From Arctopsyche grandis (lineage: Eukaryota > Arthropoda > Insecta > Trichoptera > Hydropsychidae), in assembly GCF_051622035.1 (NCBI RefSeq), contig NC_135366.1, positions 7,099,001 through 7,163,000 of the forward strand: a stretch of DNA of 64,000 bases, in the 5' to 3' direction. This document shows, piece after piece, positions 32,826 through 45,020 of the stretch; the first letter of the stretch is position 1; each line of letters opens with the position of its first letter. The position numbers were made by a program, and so were the translations under genes. The notes below the pieces were generated by a model. It saw nothing but the letters and a program-made list of their open reading frames with translations. It made no database searches and was not told the DNA's origin.

Positions 32826-32829
32826 TATG

Positions 32830-33503
32830 TATGTGAAGTACCGTTACAGCAGCAGCCGACACGATGTATTCATACTATACAGCAATACGTGCTACCGAAA
32901 TGTATCAGGCAGAATCAGTTTGCCAATACACTTTAATACTCCAAAGATATATTTGGAAATAGCAATATTTCTTCTCGAAGATAGTGAGTCAAAGCCTAAC
33001 ATACCTTGTAAAGAGGCAGTGGGAAATAAATAGGGGTAATATTTATATTTCTTCATATAAAGGCATCTAAGAAATTTTTTTTGAACTCTTTCTATCATGG
33101 GAGAGAATTTAATTTCAGTGGGACTCCAAATTACAGACCCAAACTTCAATATGCTCCGGACAAGCGAACAATAAAGTAACACCATTATACTTGGATCTTG
33201 GAAGTAGTGAGAATTGCGCGAAACAAATCCAAGCATTTTGGTAGCCCTACAGCACATATCAGAAATATGAGTCGAAGATTTGAAGTCACTCCTAAACAGT
33301 TTACCAAGATCAACAGTTGAGTCAGTTCGCGTTAACTGATAGTTCCGAAGGCTATAAGCAAACTAAATAGGGGAAAGAGACCTTTAGAAGGAAATAACAT
33401 GGCATTTAGTCAAGCTAAATGGCAGATTATTATTTAAAGACCATTCAGATAGTAATTCTAAATCATCCTGCAATCCCACACAGACGGAATGACAACCGAT
33501 CGA
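32830..33503 (-). mobile_element. LINE fragment (CR1/jockey group), decayed
   Basis: The minus strand reads DDLELLSEWSLNNNLPF, then with stops DSTVDLG, then the open part 32892-33257 with [33 protein letters not shown] and GMLGFDSLSSRRN. Same family as the LINE at 15-19 kb but a diverged copy with in-frame stops. Confidence 0.85.
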
Positions 33504-33870
33504 AAATACCCTTCAACTATAACGGTAGTTAGTACCAGGTTAGATGGAATATGTTCCAAAAAAATACAACTGGAAGGTACACTTCGACTGTAACATATAT
33601 TTTATATATATTTATTTACTATTACGAGTATGTACATATTATATGAAGGTAAAATAAAAATAAAGTAACTATAAATTCAATTAATTTGTCCGTATTTTAA
33701 CCAGTTGGAATATAATTCGTCATATGAATCAGCTTACGTGGGTTAGACGGTATATATTCCAACTAGTAAAAATATATTACAACTGAAAATACCCTTCAAC
33801 TATAATGGTAGTTGGTACTAGGTTAGATGGAATATATTCCAACTTGTCAAAATATACATATTAAAACTAA
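33503..33870. repeat. Repeat C, permuted copy of the 46.4-47.4 kb element
   Basis: Contains AACTATAACGGTAGTTAGTA, GGTTAGATGGAATATGTTCC, the terminal word CTTCGACTGTAAC (about 33582-33594), then about 90 bp of flank also found after the 46.4 kb element, then again ATTCGTCATATGAATCAGC and a second copy of the GGTAGTT...GGTTAGATGG unit. Confidence 0.8.
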
Positions 33871-34916
33871 AAGAAACACTAATGAAGATAAATGTAATAA
33901 TAAAGATAAATTTAACATTGAATAACAATGAAGATAAATTTATAAACAAAGGATTTTATTATATTATACATTTAAATTAATTAAAAGTGAGAACTTGGCG
34001 CACCTTTTCACTGAGAAAGGCGATCGACTCTGCCATGTCGCCCGATCGGGAAAAGCCATTGTCGAAATCGATTCGCAAAAAAGACAATGTTACGCCTGAA
34101 AATTTAACGAAGTGGCAAAAAGTTTGATGGGCCGACAAGAAACATTTTCCAATTTCTATGTTATTTGCCTGGCTACTGCTGATGCTGCTTCAGCTCCTGT
34201 ACCGAAGCTACGCGAAAAGTTTTAATTGGGTCAAGTCATTTTGGAAACTTCACAATTTACACGACGGAAAAGAGAGGGGCCAGCCTAGAAAAATTTCCGT
34301 GTAAATTAGTCGAATTGACGTGTAAGTGGTGCCGGTTCGCGAAATTCAATCAGCGATTGTTAAATTTTCCGCGACGATTTTCCGCACGCGAAAATTCCTC
34401 GTCGCAAAACTATCTCGAATGCGGTAATACCGCTCTTCAACGGGCAACTTTTACCTCATTTGAGACGACCTTTTTCAGGATACATATTTTATGAAGGAGA
34501 TCGCCGTGCTGCCGATCTCTGAATTTTCAACGGTGATTCAATTTTATTTTTACTCGGATCGAACGTCAATTGCTTGCATTAAAAATTTCTTCTTTTTTTT
34601 TTTGTTCGACTTCCCGATGGTTTTTATTTTCGTTTTGGCATTAGATGTTTCCTTCGGAGGGCAACTCGATGGAAAATGGATTATTATTTTCTTTTCGAGG
34701 CGCAAATAATAAACCAATTTGTAGATAAAAATAAAGAAGAGTCTGTTCATTTTCAGAGAATAAACATTTTCCCGGGCGACACCCTCGTCTCTCCCTCGCC
34801 CTTCATCGCTCCCGTTTTTATCGTCGTTTTTCAAATTGAGTTGAAAACAACTGTGTGTTTACGGGAGAGGAAAATTAATCAAGGAAGTATATTTTAGCAC
34901 AGCTCGTAATTAATAA
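33870..34916. other. Non-coding stretch with GC-richer island
   Basis: 34000-34480 is clearly GC-richer than the surroundings and may be conserved regulatory DNA. No exon with consensus splice sites and a recognisable protein was seen. Confidence 0.4.
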
Positions 34917-36607
34917 CACTGTTCGACACGAAAAATGTTACGGAGACGAGATATGACTTTTCTTATAGATCTATGCCCAGTGAACACGAATCTGGTAATA
35001 AAAAGTGTTGATTGGCTCGAGGTTCGGAGATATATGTGTTTTTTAAATCGCGCGATTTTTCTATATCTTGGTGTTGTTCGGTCTATTTCTCAAAATCTGT
35101 TAATTTCCTGTTAAAAATGAATATTGGAATCTACAGTCGGGTATTTTATCTTTCATTTGTAGTACTTTTCAGCTTTCAAATCTCTCTAAGTAGTCGTCCA
35201 GTTCAAATCAAAAGTCAAAATTACGTATTTTCACTTGGGATTTTTTCCCACTGTTAATACTATATTATATTGAGTATTTTCTATTGAAACATGTTTATTA
35301 GGATAGTGTTCTGGGCACACTATTTTTTGATTTCGTTTAAAAGGGGTAATTGGATGTGTGGTAAATTTTAAACCGGTTAATTTTCGAGCAAAAATTTCGT
35401 ATTAGTAGAGAACATACTTGTGTTGCGTGCGCTGTACATATATGTAGCTTGTGAAGCGTGAAGCTGGCACGAGCTATACGATGGTCGATGACTCACTATG
35501 CTCGCGATCTTTTTACCTCTTTGTGTTTATACATTCGTATTGTACTTCAGTTCCCTTCGAGAGGTCTTTCAGTTCGAAAGGTGTTGATAAAACCATAGAA
35601 TTTTACGGATCGAAGTTATAGACTTAATTTTTTTAAACGTATATTTACGTAAAAATTTTTTTTTTTTTTTGTTTGAACTGTTTGAGTGTGTGATATTAAA
35701 ATTGATTTTGTTTTTATTCCTATATATGTTCTGATATTTCAATATCAGAACATATATAACATAATATTTTATTTTAATATAGATATATTTTTATTTTTTC
35801 ACAATTATTTATCTTTGAAATGTTCATTATCTTCGTATTTAATTTCATTTTGATTTTTGTTTTTATTTTCCATGTCTATTTTTATTTTTATTCGGGTGCT
35901 TAAAATGTACTGATACTTATTTTTACGCTATACATATTCGTATTCAATAAATATATTATTAAATTCAAATCCTTCTAATTATTTCATTACAAAATTATTT
36001 AAAAACACATTGAAAAAAGTTTGTGACCACTATATCGTTGTATACAATGTCAATGACGCACATACAGCGAACAATAATGCAGCGCACATAACACAAATTT
36101 GTGCTCTACTAATACGAAATTTTTCCTCACAGTTTTACCGGTTTAAAATTCACCACACATCCAATTAATCCTTTTAAACGAAATCAAAAAATAGTGTGCC
36201 CAGAACACTATCCCAATAAACATGTTTCAATAGAAAATACTCAATATAATATAGTATTAACAGTGGGAAAAAATCCCAAGTGAAAATACGTAATTTTGAC
36301 TTTTGATTTGAACTGGACGACTACTTAGAGAGATTTGAAAGCTGAAAAGTACTACAAATGAAAGATAAAATACCCGACTGTAGATTCCAATATTCATTTT
36401 TAACAGGAAATTAACAGATTTTGAGAAATCGACCGAACAACACCAAGATATAGAAAAATCGCGCGATTTAAAAAACACATATATCTCCGAATCTCGAGCC
36501 AATCAACACTTTTTATTACCAGATTCGTGTTCACTGGGCATAGATCTATAAGAAAAGTCATATCTCGTCTCCGTAACATTTTAAAAGTCGTCATTTGTCG
36601 AACAGTG
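34917..36607. mobile_element. Foldback-type DNA element with arms of about 520 bp
   Basis: Left arm 34917-35434 and right arm 36079-36607 are near-perfect reverse complements with scattered substitutions and one 11 bp length difference. Both termini start CACTGTTCGACA. The direct flank TAA on each side (34914-34916, 36608-36610) could be a 3 bp target duplication. The 640 bp centre is AT/T-rich and carries a palindrome at 35721-35758. CACTG ends and a TAA duplication recall the CACTA/Mirage/Chapaev group, but no transposase is present, so this is inference. Confidence 0.88.
35721..35758. repeat. Perfect 18 bp palindrome with 2 nt loop
   Basis: TATATATGTTCTGATATT, TC, then the exact reverse complement. 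It lies about 20 bp from the midpoint of the foldback element. Confidence 0.95.
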
Positions 36608-36789
36608 TAATTTATGCAATGAAAATGCACGTAGCTTGTGTTTATTTTACATACATACATACACATACAAGCTCATGTGTATTTATATCACCATTGGGAT
36701 ATGAACTTTTATATGATTACAACTGTATTTTATTCGAACTCATTACCAGCAACATAACTCTAAAGCGATTATCGTATAATTCTTTCAAC

Positions 36790-36858
36790 TGAGGGGTCAT
36801 CCTGGCCCAGTGTTGCTAACCAGACCTTAGATATATACATATGTATATGCCAGACCTT
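36790..36858 (+). mobile_element. SINE head fragment, A2 type
   Basis: GAGGGGTCATCCTGGCCCAG then GTTGCTAACCAGACCTTAGA matches the head-body junction of the copies at 45.6 and 50.3 kb. Confidence 0.6.
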
Positions 36859-36864
36859 AGCTAG

Positions 36865-37680
36865 CAGTATTTATCGGTAGTTGCGTTTATGTTAAGCACG
36901 AGAGGTTACCGGGTTCGATCCCGTTCTATTGTTTAATGCTGCTAGTCAGACTTTTCTTATCAGAGTTTGCCAATTTATCTGACTTCATTGTTTATTTTTT
37001 TTTCATATATATCAGGAAGGCCTTATAGGTAACCCAATGCGTTTTCATGGCCAATTACAAACATTGCAGATTTTTTTTTATTATACATGTCGCTGAATTA
37101 CGAGACAGTGAAAAACTCGCAAATTAACGAGACATCTATGAATTGTACATAAATTTTATTGTACATTAATCAATCTCAAATAGTGGTGACATAGTAGGTA
37201 GGAAGGATATTTAGCCAATTTTACCGGGAACCGTTTCAACAATGAAATCAGAGAAAATTGGCAAACTCTGATAGGAAACGATCGACCTGAGTTACAAATA
37301 TCCAGGTCTGACCAACAGTATTACAGATATACTTAGAAAAATTCTTTTCAATCGAGGTTAGCTCATGGGATCGAACCCGGCACCTCTCGACGCTAAGCAG
37401 AAGCTTTAACGACCGAGCTATGCTGCTGGAAACGGGTCCTCCATCAAATTGGCAAAAACATTCCTACCCACTATGTCACCAATATCTGAATGATTTATGT
37501 ACAATATGCAAAAAATTATGTACAAGTTTAAATCCATAGATGTCTCTATGGATTAATTAATTAATTGTTAATTTTATGTTCTTCAGCCTCTCGAAATACA
37601 GCGATTTATGTGATTGGCTAGGAAGGCGCATTGGTGTTGACCTGTTAGGCCTTCCTGGTATGTAAATACAATACAAAAAT
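36865..37680 (+). mobile_element. SINE, family A, interrupted by another SINE
   Basis: The 5' part (to about 36993) ends in CTGACTTCATTGTT. The 3' part resumes at 37431 with GAAACGGGTCCTCC and runs through AATTGGCAAAAACATTCC and ATAGATGTCTCTATGG to the tail stem-loop (37619-37659). Joining the parts restores the family order TTCATTGTTGAAACGG. Confidence 0.85.
37000..37430 (-). mobile_element. SINE, family A, nested inside another SINE
   Basis: A full-length reverse copy from tail (TCAGGAAGGCCTTATAGG on +) to head (CGACCGAGCTATGCTGCTGG on +). The minus-strand A-rich tail abuts the host SINE. Confidence 0.88.
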
Positions 37681-37684
37681 AAAA

Positions 37685-37800
37685 ATATGTGATCGATCTT
37701 TTCTTATCAGAATTTTCCAATTTATCCGATTTCATTGTTGAAACGATTCCAAAAAAAATGACATGACAACTTTTCCTTATTTGACGCCATTATTTGAAGA
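37685..37800 (+). mobile_element. SINE, family A, body fragment
   Basis: GATCGATCTTTTCTTATCAG, then GATTTCATTGTTGAAACG, then TTATTTGACGCCATTATTTG. Head and tail absent. Confidence 0.65.
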
Positions 37801-38244
37801 TAGTTTTTTCTCGCAAATTCGTCGCATATCAAATTTGTTGATATTAAAAATGTGCTTACTTACATATATGTAGGTATATTGTATCTATGTATGTGTTTCG
37901 AATGTGTTTCTCGCATATTCGTAGTACATCGGATTTGTTAATTATTAATTGTTCCAGTTTTCCCATAGATGACACTATTATATTATTATATTATATTATT
38001 AGTAGTGGCCTGTGTGGACGTATTTGATATACGATTCCGAGGGAGAAAGAGAGACGGAGCATGTTGACTACATTCATATACACTCAACACGCAAGCATTA
38101 GAGAATTATTACATATATATGTATATATACAATAACTGTATTGAAATTGTTGGTACATAAGTACAAACATTTTATCATAGGTGTCGCCTTGAGGTATTCA
38201 CATACATATGATAGAAATGTATATATGTAGTATACATATGTACC

Positions 38245-38249
<5 letters not shown>

Positions 38250-38341
<92 letters not shown>
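38250..38341. repeat. (TA)n microsatellite, about 90 bp
   Basis: Uninterrupted TA dinucleotides. It creates artefactual Ile-Tyr reading frames on the minus strand. Confidence 0.98.
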
Positions 38342-38343
<2 letters not shown>

Positions 38344-38409
38344 GGACGTGAAGTTTGTATGTGGCGAATGCATCGACAAGTATGCAGATTAAAAAAAACA
38401 ATTTTAACT

Positions 38410-38610
38410 TAAAATTTCGATTTTGATTCGAATTACTTTTCCAGTTCCGGTTCCGATTGTGATTCCGATTCCTATTTCAGTAATGATTCTTATTTAATTT
38501 TCGATTCTTATTTCAATTCCGATTCCCATTACATTGTTGATTCTTATTTTAGTTCCGATTTCAGTTCCGACTTAAGTTACGAATACGATTACGATTACGT
38601 TGACAATTTT
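38410..38610. repeat. Cryptic hexamer repeat based on TTCCGATT / GATTCC
   Basis: Words such as GGTTCCGATTGTGATTCC, TTCAATTCCGATTCCCATT, AGTTCCGATTTCAGTTCCG and ACGATTACGATTACG recur with drift. Confidence 0.75.
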
Positions 38611-39232
38611 TGTTGTTTACTATTATATTACCACATATAACTTTATTTTAATACATGTATTATTGTTTTTTCTGAAACTACCCGTTGAAATATCAATGGG
38701 CACAACACTAGTGTAAAATAATTATATATTGATTAACTTTTGATAGAAAATCATCTTTGAATAGCAAATTTGTGTCCACTTCAGCAGTCTAGTAAGACAA
38801 AGTTTGAGAAATCCTCGATTTATCAAGACATCACGCCCCGTCGATTTCACCTTAGCCCAGCCAACTTCGACTGTGATATGCTAATAATTTCAAGTCGAAA
38901 CTCTCTTACCTAAAATACCGTTCAACTACATATTATTACATACCGGCTTTGCTCAGTATTTGTAATATAAACAGCTTAAACATGGCGAATGTAATAATAA
39001 ATATTCATTTGTTTTTTTATTAAATATATTTGAATCGAAAAAAATATAATATTCAACCAATTGAATTGTCGTCATAGAAAATTTGTTTTGTTTACGAATT
39101 TCCTAAAAAAAGATACTTACATATATACATACTTACATACATACAAAGTCTCTCTAGATTTTATATAGTAGATAATATCAAAACCCAAAAATTTTAAATA
39201 AATAAAATTCAAAATTTCATATATGTACAGCC

Positions 39233-39450
39233 AGCAGTATGGCTTAATGGTAGCGTGTATGTTTAGCACCAAGTGATCATTGGGTTCGATCCGCCATACT
39301 ACTGGTTAGATTTGGGGGTATTTGTGACACCAAATCGATCGTTTCTTAGCAGAGTTTATCAATTTTAATGTCAATGTCATTGTTGAAACGGTTCCTTAAA
39401 ATTGGGAAAGTATAATAATTAAGATGTATTTTTAAATTAGCTTGATAGTT
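39233..39450 (+). mobile_element. SINE, family A, 3'-truncated
   Basis: tRNA-like head CAGCAGTATGGCTTAATGG and GGGTTCGATCC, then GTGACACCAAATCGATCG and TTGTTGAAACGGTTCC. Decays after AAAATTGGGAAAG. Confidence 0.8.
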
Positions 39451-39459
39451 AAATATATA

Positions 39460-40400
39460 TAAATAAATAAATAACAAGCAACATAAATAGTATCAACTCT
39501 CTGATTTAGACTTTATGGATTGGTTTTGGTTTGAGAGCGTCTCTTCCAAACTGCGATATTTTACAAACCTCTAATCATACTAGATTTTATAAGCGAAAAC
39601 TTTTGATTCAACTACCTTCTAAGCCGCTTAATAAACCGGATTGAAACTTTAATACGTGCAATTGGTATAATAAATCAAATAATATCATATTTTTACCTCA
39701 ACCGAAAGCAGTAGGTACTTTTACTTTATAGTTTCGATTTTTTTTGAGTTTTTCTCCAAAACTTTTCAGTGTATTGAACTAAAATTTCATATCAAGAAGT
39801 TTTAGCCAAATATGTATTATACCAAGTAACATATAAAATTTAGTGAAGATCTTTCCTATTGACACCTTGTACGAAAGAATACGACACTAACCACTAGACC
39901 ATGCTTCTGGTTATAACCTATTAGTTAAGTAAAAAGATATATGAGAGTCTATAATGCAAATTTTATATGATATAGTGTAAAAATGTTAAAGTTATAGGCG
40001 TTTAAAATCTCGGTCGTAAAAATTAAATAGCGACCTGGTTCTTTTTTATGTACATATATAGCACTTCACCACTGATTATAAATACATACATACTAACACA
40101 CATATTTTTGTGTTAAATTATTTTTGAATAAACTCGTCGATCGTCAGTTAAATTAAACGTGATAATGTATCAAAGGAGTCCTTTTGTGTGTTCACAGAGT
40201 ATCGTTTTAAACGTGTACGCTATTACTTAAATGTATAGTTAGCGAAACTGGCAAAGTTTCAAAGTTGTAATGATATTAAATCGCACTAACAGTATTATTA
40301 TTATATCGCGTTACAATGGCTTCAACAAGTTTTGAATGGGCGTTGAAGTATTTTTTATTATAAAGCGTGAATCTTAAATGAAAGCATTCTGAATTCTATT
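39460..40400. other. Non-coding stretch
   Basis: AT-rich, no gene seen. The minus strand at about 39870-39915 reads CCAGAAGCATGGTCTAGTGG, a tRNA-like A-box word that may be the head of another decayed SINE. Confidence 0.4.
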
Positions 40401-40407
40401 ATTTTGA

Positions 40408-40703
40408 TTTTTAAATGCTTTTTATTATTACGAAATTATGTTCACAATACATCTTATATCTATTTTAATAGCTACTGATTTACTGATCATTTTCTTTTTT
40501 ACAATTTTAATTTAATTTTGTTAATAATCATAGTATTATATTATTCTAATGTTAATGTCCACAGCATAATAGGAAAAAAGAGCTCAAAAACCTATTTACA
40601 ATTCTTATAAATGCTCATAATACATCTAATACATAATATTAATTAATGAATCTCTAAAGTCGATGACCTAAAGCAGATTGTGTTTAGGCAATGTGTGTTA
40701 ATT
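40408..40703 (-). mobile_element. Jockey-like LINE 3' UTR fragment (second copy)
   Basis: About 295 bp nearly identical to 11940-12235, for example ACAATACATCTTATATCTAT, AAGAGCTCAAAAACCTATTT and AGTCGATGACCTAAAGCAGA. No coding part retained. Confidence 0.88.
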
Positions 40704-40704
40704 C

Positions 40705-41750
40705 TATTAAGAAAACAGTACATATATGGAAAAAATGTTTCGATTAAAAATCAAGAATTAATTCATGGTTGATCTAAACGTCGTCGTGATAATTTTCAAC
40801 TTGAAAGATAACAAACACGATTCAGTTAATAATGATTGCAAATTTTGACTCGAGCAATACGGCGCAGAATATTTGCAAGAGCGAATTTCGATGATAATTT
40901 CCCGGAAAAATGTAATCGCACCGTCGCGTAAGACTTTCTCTTATCGCAACACGACGATGACGGTAACGAGAAGAGATCGTATCTCTCTTATCACGAACAC
41001 TTTTACCGAATTTCTCCGAAAGTACATGCATAGATCGGTGTGCAGATACGGAAGCTTGGTGCTGTTTCCATTATTTACACGTCGACACGTGTTGGAAAAC
41101 CCGTTTTGTGGGAATGGAAAAGCGCCCGCAGATATTTGCGTCGATATTCCGAGTAGAACCGGTACGCAGGAGAGGAGAATCGGCACTCAAAGGGTTACGC
41201 GATGATTTGATCCTAATTAAATAATTCAACGTGTTGAGCAATCCGTATTAAATATGCACACTCTCTCTCTCTGGGTTTCGTCTTTGATAACGCCAAATTG
41301 TCGAAGGCACGTTAAAAATCAACACGCAATGTTTTTTTATTGCATATGTATATACATGAAACGCCTTGTTTTTAAATAAACAAGCTAAATTAGCTTCATT
41401 AAACTATTATATTAAACTTTAGAGTATTACATACTTACATACATATACATATTAGGGAGTCAATTTTACCAGAATTTCCGTTTATCGGTAATGCGATTAT
41501 TTTTTACCAATTACCACTTAACTGGTAAATCGTTGAATTTTTCAATCTCTAGAATTGATTATTTATTTGGTACCAAATATATTTAACCAAATGCCTATAA
41601 GCTTTGTTTATTATATACTAAGACATAAGTATTTTCCAAAAAAATGTATGAGTGGTGATGAATTATTTATAAATTAATATTTTATAAAGGACTAAAAAAA
41701 TATTTGCATTTTTATTCATCATTTCAGTGTGTACATCATTTAAGTACATA
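40705..41750. other. Non-coding stretch with GC-richer island
   Basis: 40850-41210 is GC-richer. The 110-codon frame at 40873-41205 opens on TTG and resembles no family I know; not annotated as a gene. The remainder is AT-rich. Confidence 0.45.
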
Positions 41751-41756
41751 GCTTAG

Positions 41757-42140
41757 ACCCAGTGCTAATCTTTAAGTTGGATAATTATGACTCCAAGTCG
41801 AGCGTTACTTATCAGAGTTTGATAATTTGTCTGATTTTAATTGTTGAAACGGTTCCTCAAATTGGCAAAATACGTCCTACCTTTTGTCACAAATATCTGA
41901 ATTTGAATTATGTACAATATGTAAAAATGTATGTACAAGTCTAAATCCATAGATGTCTCTATGGATTAATTAATTAATTAATTAATTGATCACTTTGTGT
42001 TCTTCAACCTCTTGAAATACAGCGATTTATGTAATAAAAAAATGCTGCAATGATTATAATTAATTGTCAAGGAAGGCGCATTGAGGTCTACCTGTCAGGC
42101 TCTCCTAGTATATATCTATGTATAATAAAATAAAAATAAT
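41757..42140 (+). mobile_element. SINE, family A, lacking most of the head
   Basis: Starts in the body (GACTCCAAGTCGAGCG) and runs through GTTGAAACGGTTCCTC, the hairpin ATCCATAGATGTCTCTATGG and CAGCGATTTATGTAATAAAA to the tail AAGGAAGGCGCATTGAGGTC and TATAATAAAATAAA. Confidence 0.85.
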
Positions 42141-42144
42141 AAAA

Positions 42145-44985
42145 ATTTACTCCATCGTGCGATAGTTGTGGTCTAATTTTTGATGTAAGTTTTTTAGTTT
42201 TATTTCATCTCATCACGTTTCTTTTCTCACAATTCCTTTATTTTTTTTTCTTCTGAGTAGGCTCCTTTCGTAAAATGACTTCATTTTATTTTTAACTTTA
42301 TTTTAGTGATAAAAAAACATATTCAGTCGTAACAACTGAGATATCATCATCGAAATCTGAAATTGATAGATCCTTGTCTGCTAGTTAAGTCCGTTCTATA
42401 ACTTCTACTATTATTTTCAACATTGCATATATTTTTTTCTTGGATAAAATTTATTTATATATATTTATATAAAAGATATTTTTTACTGGGCTGAACTTAT
42501 ATTGCTAATATAGAAACCCCAATATAGAAACTTTATAGTTGCTAGAACTTTAAAGTTGCATCAGCTGAGTCGTTTAAAGAGAAAACAGCCTCACTAATTG
42601 TCGTCCGAATGAAAGAGATTCAGAAGACCAATTCACAATTTTGGGAAGAACAGTGCTATCATCGGTGACGATTTATCAGGAATTGGTAAGATGGCACCAA
42701 AGAAAAAGAAAAATAAATGAAAATAAATTAGTAGATATAATACATAAATACATATATTAATAATCCAGTATGAAGTGGTATATTCTTATTATTATTTGAA
42801 GATAAATTAATAATGTATTAATATCCCGGCATGGCTCAGTATAAATTATGTAAAATATGAAAATTGGATTTAAATTTCGGTATTAATGTATATGTACATA
42901 TGTATGTATGTAGAAGGTTGACTAATGCGGGTGTTGATAAGCAAAGGACATATGAATAGTTAAGTATATATGATAAGTTATATGATATATTATAAGTTAT
43001 AGATATATGATATATGATATATGATATATGACAAAGGATATATGATAATTTATGGAACAATATTTGTAGTATAAGTTCAAATTTCCATAATGCAGATCAA
43101 ATTTATAAAATGTTTCAATTTTTATGTCAAACATATTTAATTTAATTGGCAATTGGCACTAACACTTAGCAATGTAATATACAAAGATTTTTTTGGCTTT
43201 GAGATTGTTCCGAAAGAGCTTTCGAACATTTCCATTGCTAATTTTTGCCTTTTCGCTGTTTTCAATAAATAACTTTCGCAAGAGTTTTCCGTTCCGTCAC
43301 GAAAGCGGCGATCGTAAAAGTTGTCCTATAAAATAGTCGCAAACATAAGAATAATAAATATTTATTAAGATTCATGAGGGTCGTAAATAAAGTACGAGTT
43401 TCATTGATATTTTTAATCTTCGGAATATATCGAGGCATAAACGGCAGATATTTTTTTACGGATATGAAGAAACATAAAATGGAATATAATTAATATTCAG
43501 TATTGAATGTGGTTCAATTTCAGGCAATGAATCGATTGAAAACATCAGCAGTTCAATTGTTCCGTTCGTGGACCGATGGTTTCCAACTTCTTTTAACCTG
43601 AAACCACCCCTCTTTTGGTCCACACCCATTTTGTGGAACAATGAAGGGTAATCGCCCTCAAATGCATTTTGCATTGAGCGTGAAATTCGCTCGAAACCTT
43701 TCATTAAACTCGAATGAAATGAATGACCGGGCGAAACTTTCGCCTCAGCGAAAAAACCAACGTGCGCATTTATTTGATTTTAATTTTGCCAAGGAAAAAA
43801 AATTTTGAAACGCTTCGAAGGATGTGACTTTTGAAAGTTGCTTACGCATTTCTTACGTATTATTTCACACCGTATCTGAATTACAGAGTCGCGGTAAAAT
43901 ATTCCATTACAACAAAGCGCGCCCTGAATGGCAAATAGGCTTCGAAGAAAAGTGGTAAAAAGCGCAAAAGTACAAGGTTGGACTTCTGATTTTTGTATGT
44001 TAAATAATAGCTGAATGTATATGTAAAATATTAGGTACATTTAAAAATTTGTATAACCAATACTTTCACTTGTATTAATTCTATGAAAAAGCATTCCAGA
44101 AAAATCATCGAATAATGAAATCGATATTGTTTCATTTCAACTTCTTCGACTTTGTTATATAGAAATTAAAATAAAAAATTATTCACTTTGATGGCAAAAA
44201 TGAAGAAGCGAAATCGTCGAATAATCCCTCAATAAAAGCGAATTTTCTGATCAAAGCGCCGATTTTCAATGGTAATCTCAAATCTCATCAATCAGTCACG
44301 ATTGCATATTTTTACATACCGTTATGTTTCCAAGTATTCTGTCAAACGCGATTTAATCCTATTCAATTCTAATGAAATTCCCAATAGATAACTATGTAGT
44401 TATTTACATACAATATAATAAAAACGATTTTATTTGTTTAAAAGTCCAATTTTAGCGTTCGAATATTAAATGCATAATGCCAAATATGGAGTCGTATTTT
44501 GAACTGAAAAGTCATAAATACTTGATGAAAAATAAATTCGAATTCGTGTACTTGTATAATATGTATACGCCTTCGTATGTTTACTCACAAATCTATGTAG
44601 TACTCGTGTAGAGGAACTCGGGGCAGCTTGCACGACAGCTACATTGTAAAAAGAAACCAGACCTTTCCCTTCCCTCTTTTCTTTGCCCGCTTCTTCCCCT
44701 CGTCGTAAACCCTCCTAGAAAATGGGTATTTGATGAAAGGTTTTGTGCGAAAGAAGTGATGCATTTTTGATGAGGGATTTCTCGAGCATTTTCCAGCCAA
44801 ACAAATTCTCGTGCAAACTTCTCTTTTAAACTATGCAAAATCGTTTATGATATGTATTATTTTTTTCGTGTTTGAAATTCCATCAATTGTTACGCCTCAA
44901 CTACTCTTCACCTATTCCTTCAATACTATGTATGTACATATATTTTATATAAATATTCATATTTAATTTTTTCTACCTCGCTTAT
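42145..44985. other. Non-coding stretch
   Basis: No gene recognised. ATATATG-type simple repeats at about 42960-43055 and GC-richer patches at 43200-43330, 43500-43950 and 44620-44830. Short frames here have no recognisable domain. Confidence 0.45.
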
Positions 44986-45020
44986 CAATGACAGGAGTGC
45001 CCGGACTTTGCCCAACCCAG
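44974..45020 (-). mobile_element. SINE tail fragment, tentative
   Basis: In reverse complement, CTGGGTTGGGCAAAGTCCGG resembles the TTGGGCTCGGGTAGCCCG tail of the SINE at 45.56-45.85 kb. A 17 bp word (TACCTCGCTTATCAATG) is repeated at 44974 and 45032. Confidence 0.35.

Larger units (their letters stand above)
37805..39225. other. Non-coding, simple-sequence-rich
   Basis: Includes (TA)n at 38250-38341 and a cryptic TTCCGATT-type repeat at 38410-38610. Nothing else recognised. Confidence 0.5.

Noticed and set aside
35012..35257. 81-codon frame conserved in both arms of the foldback element (also 36257-36502 minus)
   Set aside because: The two frames agree because the arms are near-identical copies. 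No domain or codon signal supports a protein.
38098..38401. Open frames rich in Ile-Tyr
   Set aside because: They are translations of the (TA)n microsatellite, which has no stop in those frames.
40873..41205. 110-codon frame in a GC-richer island
   Set aside because: Starts on TTG, resembles no family I know, and a minus-strand frame of similar length overlaps it.
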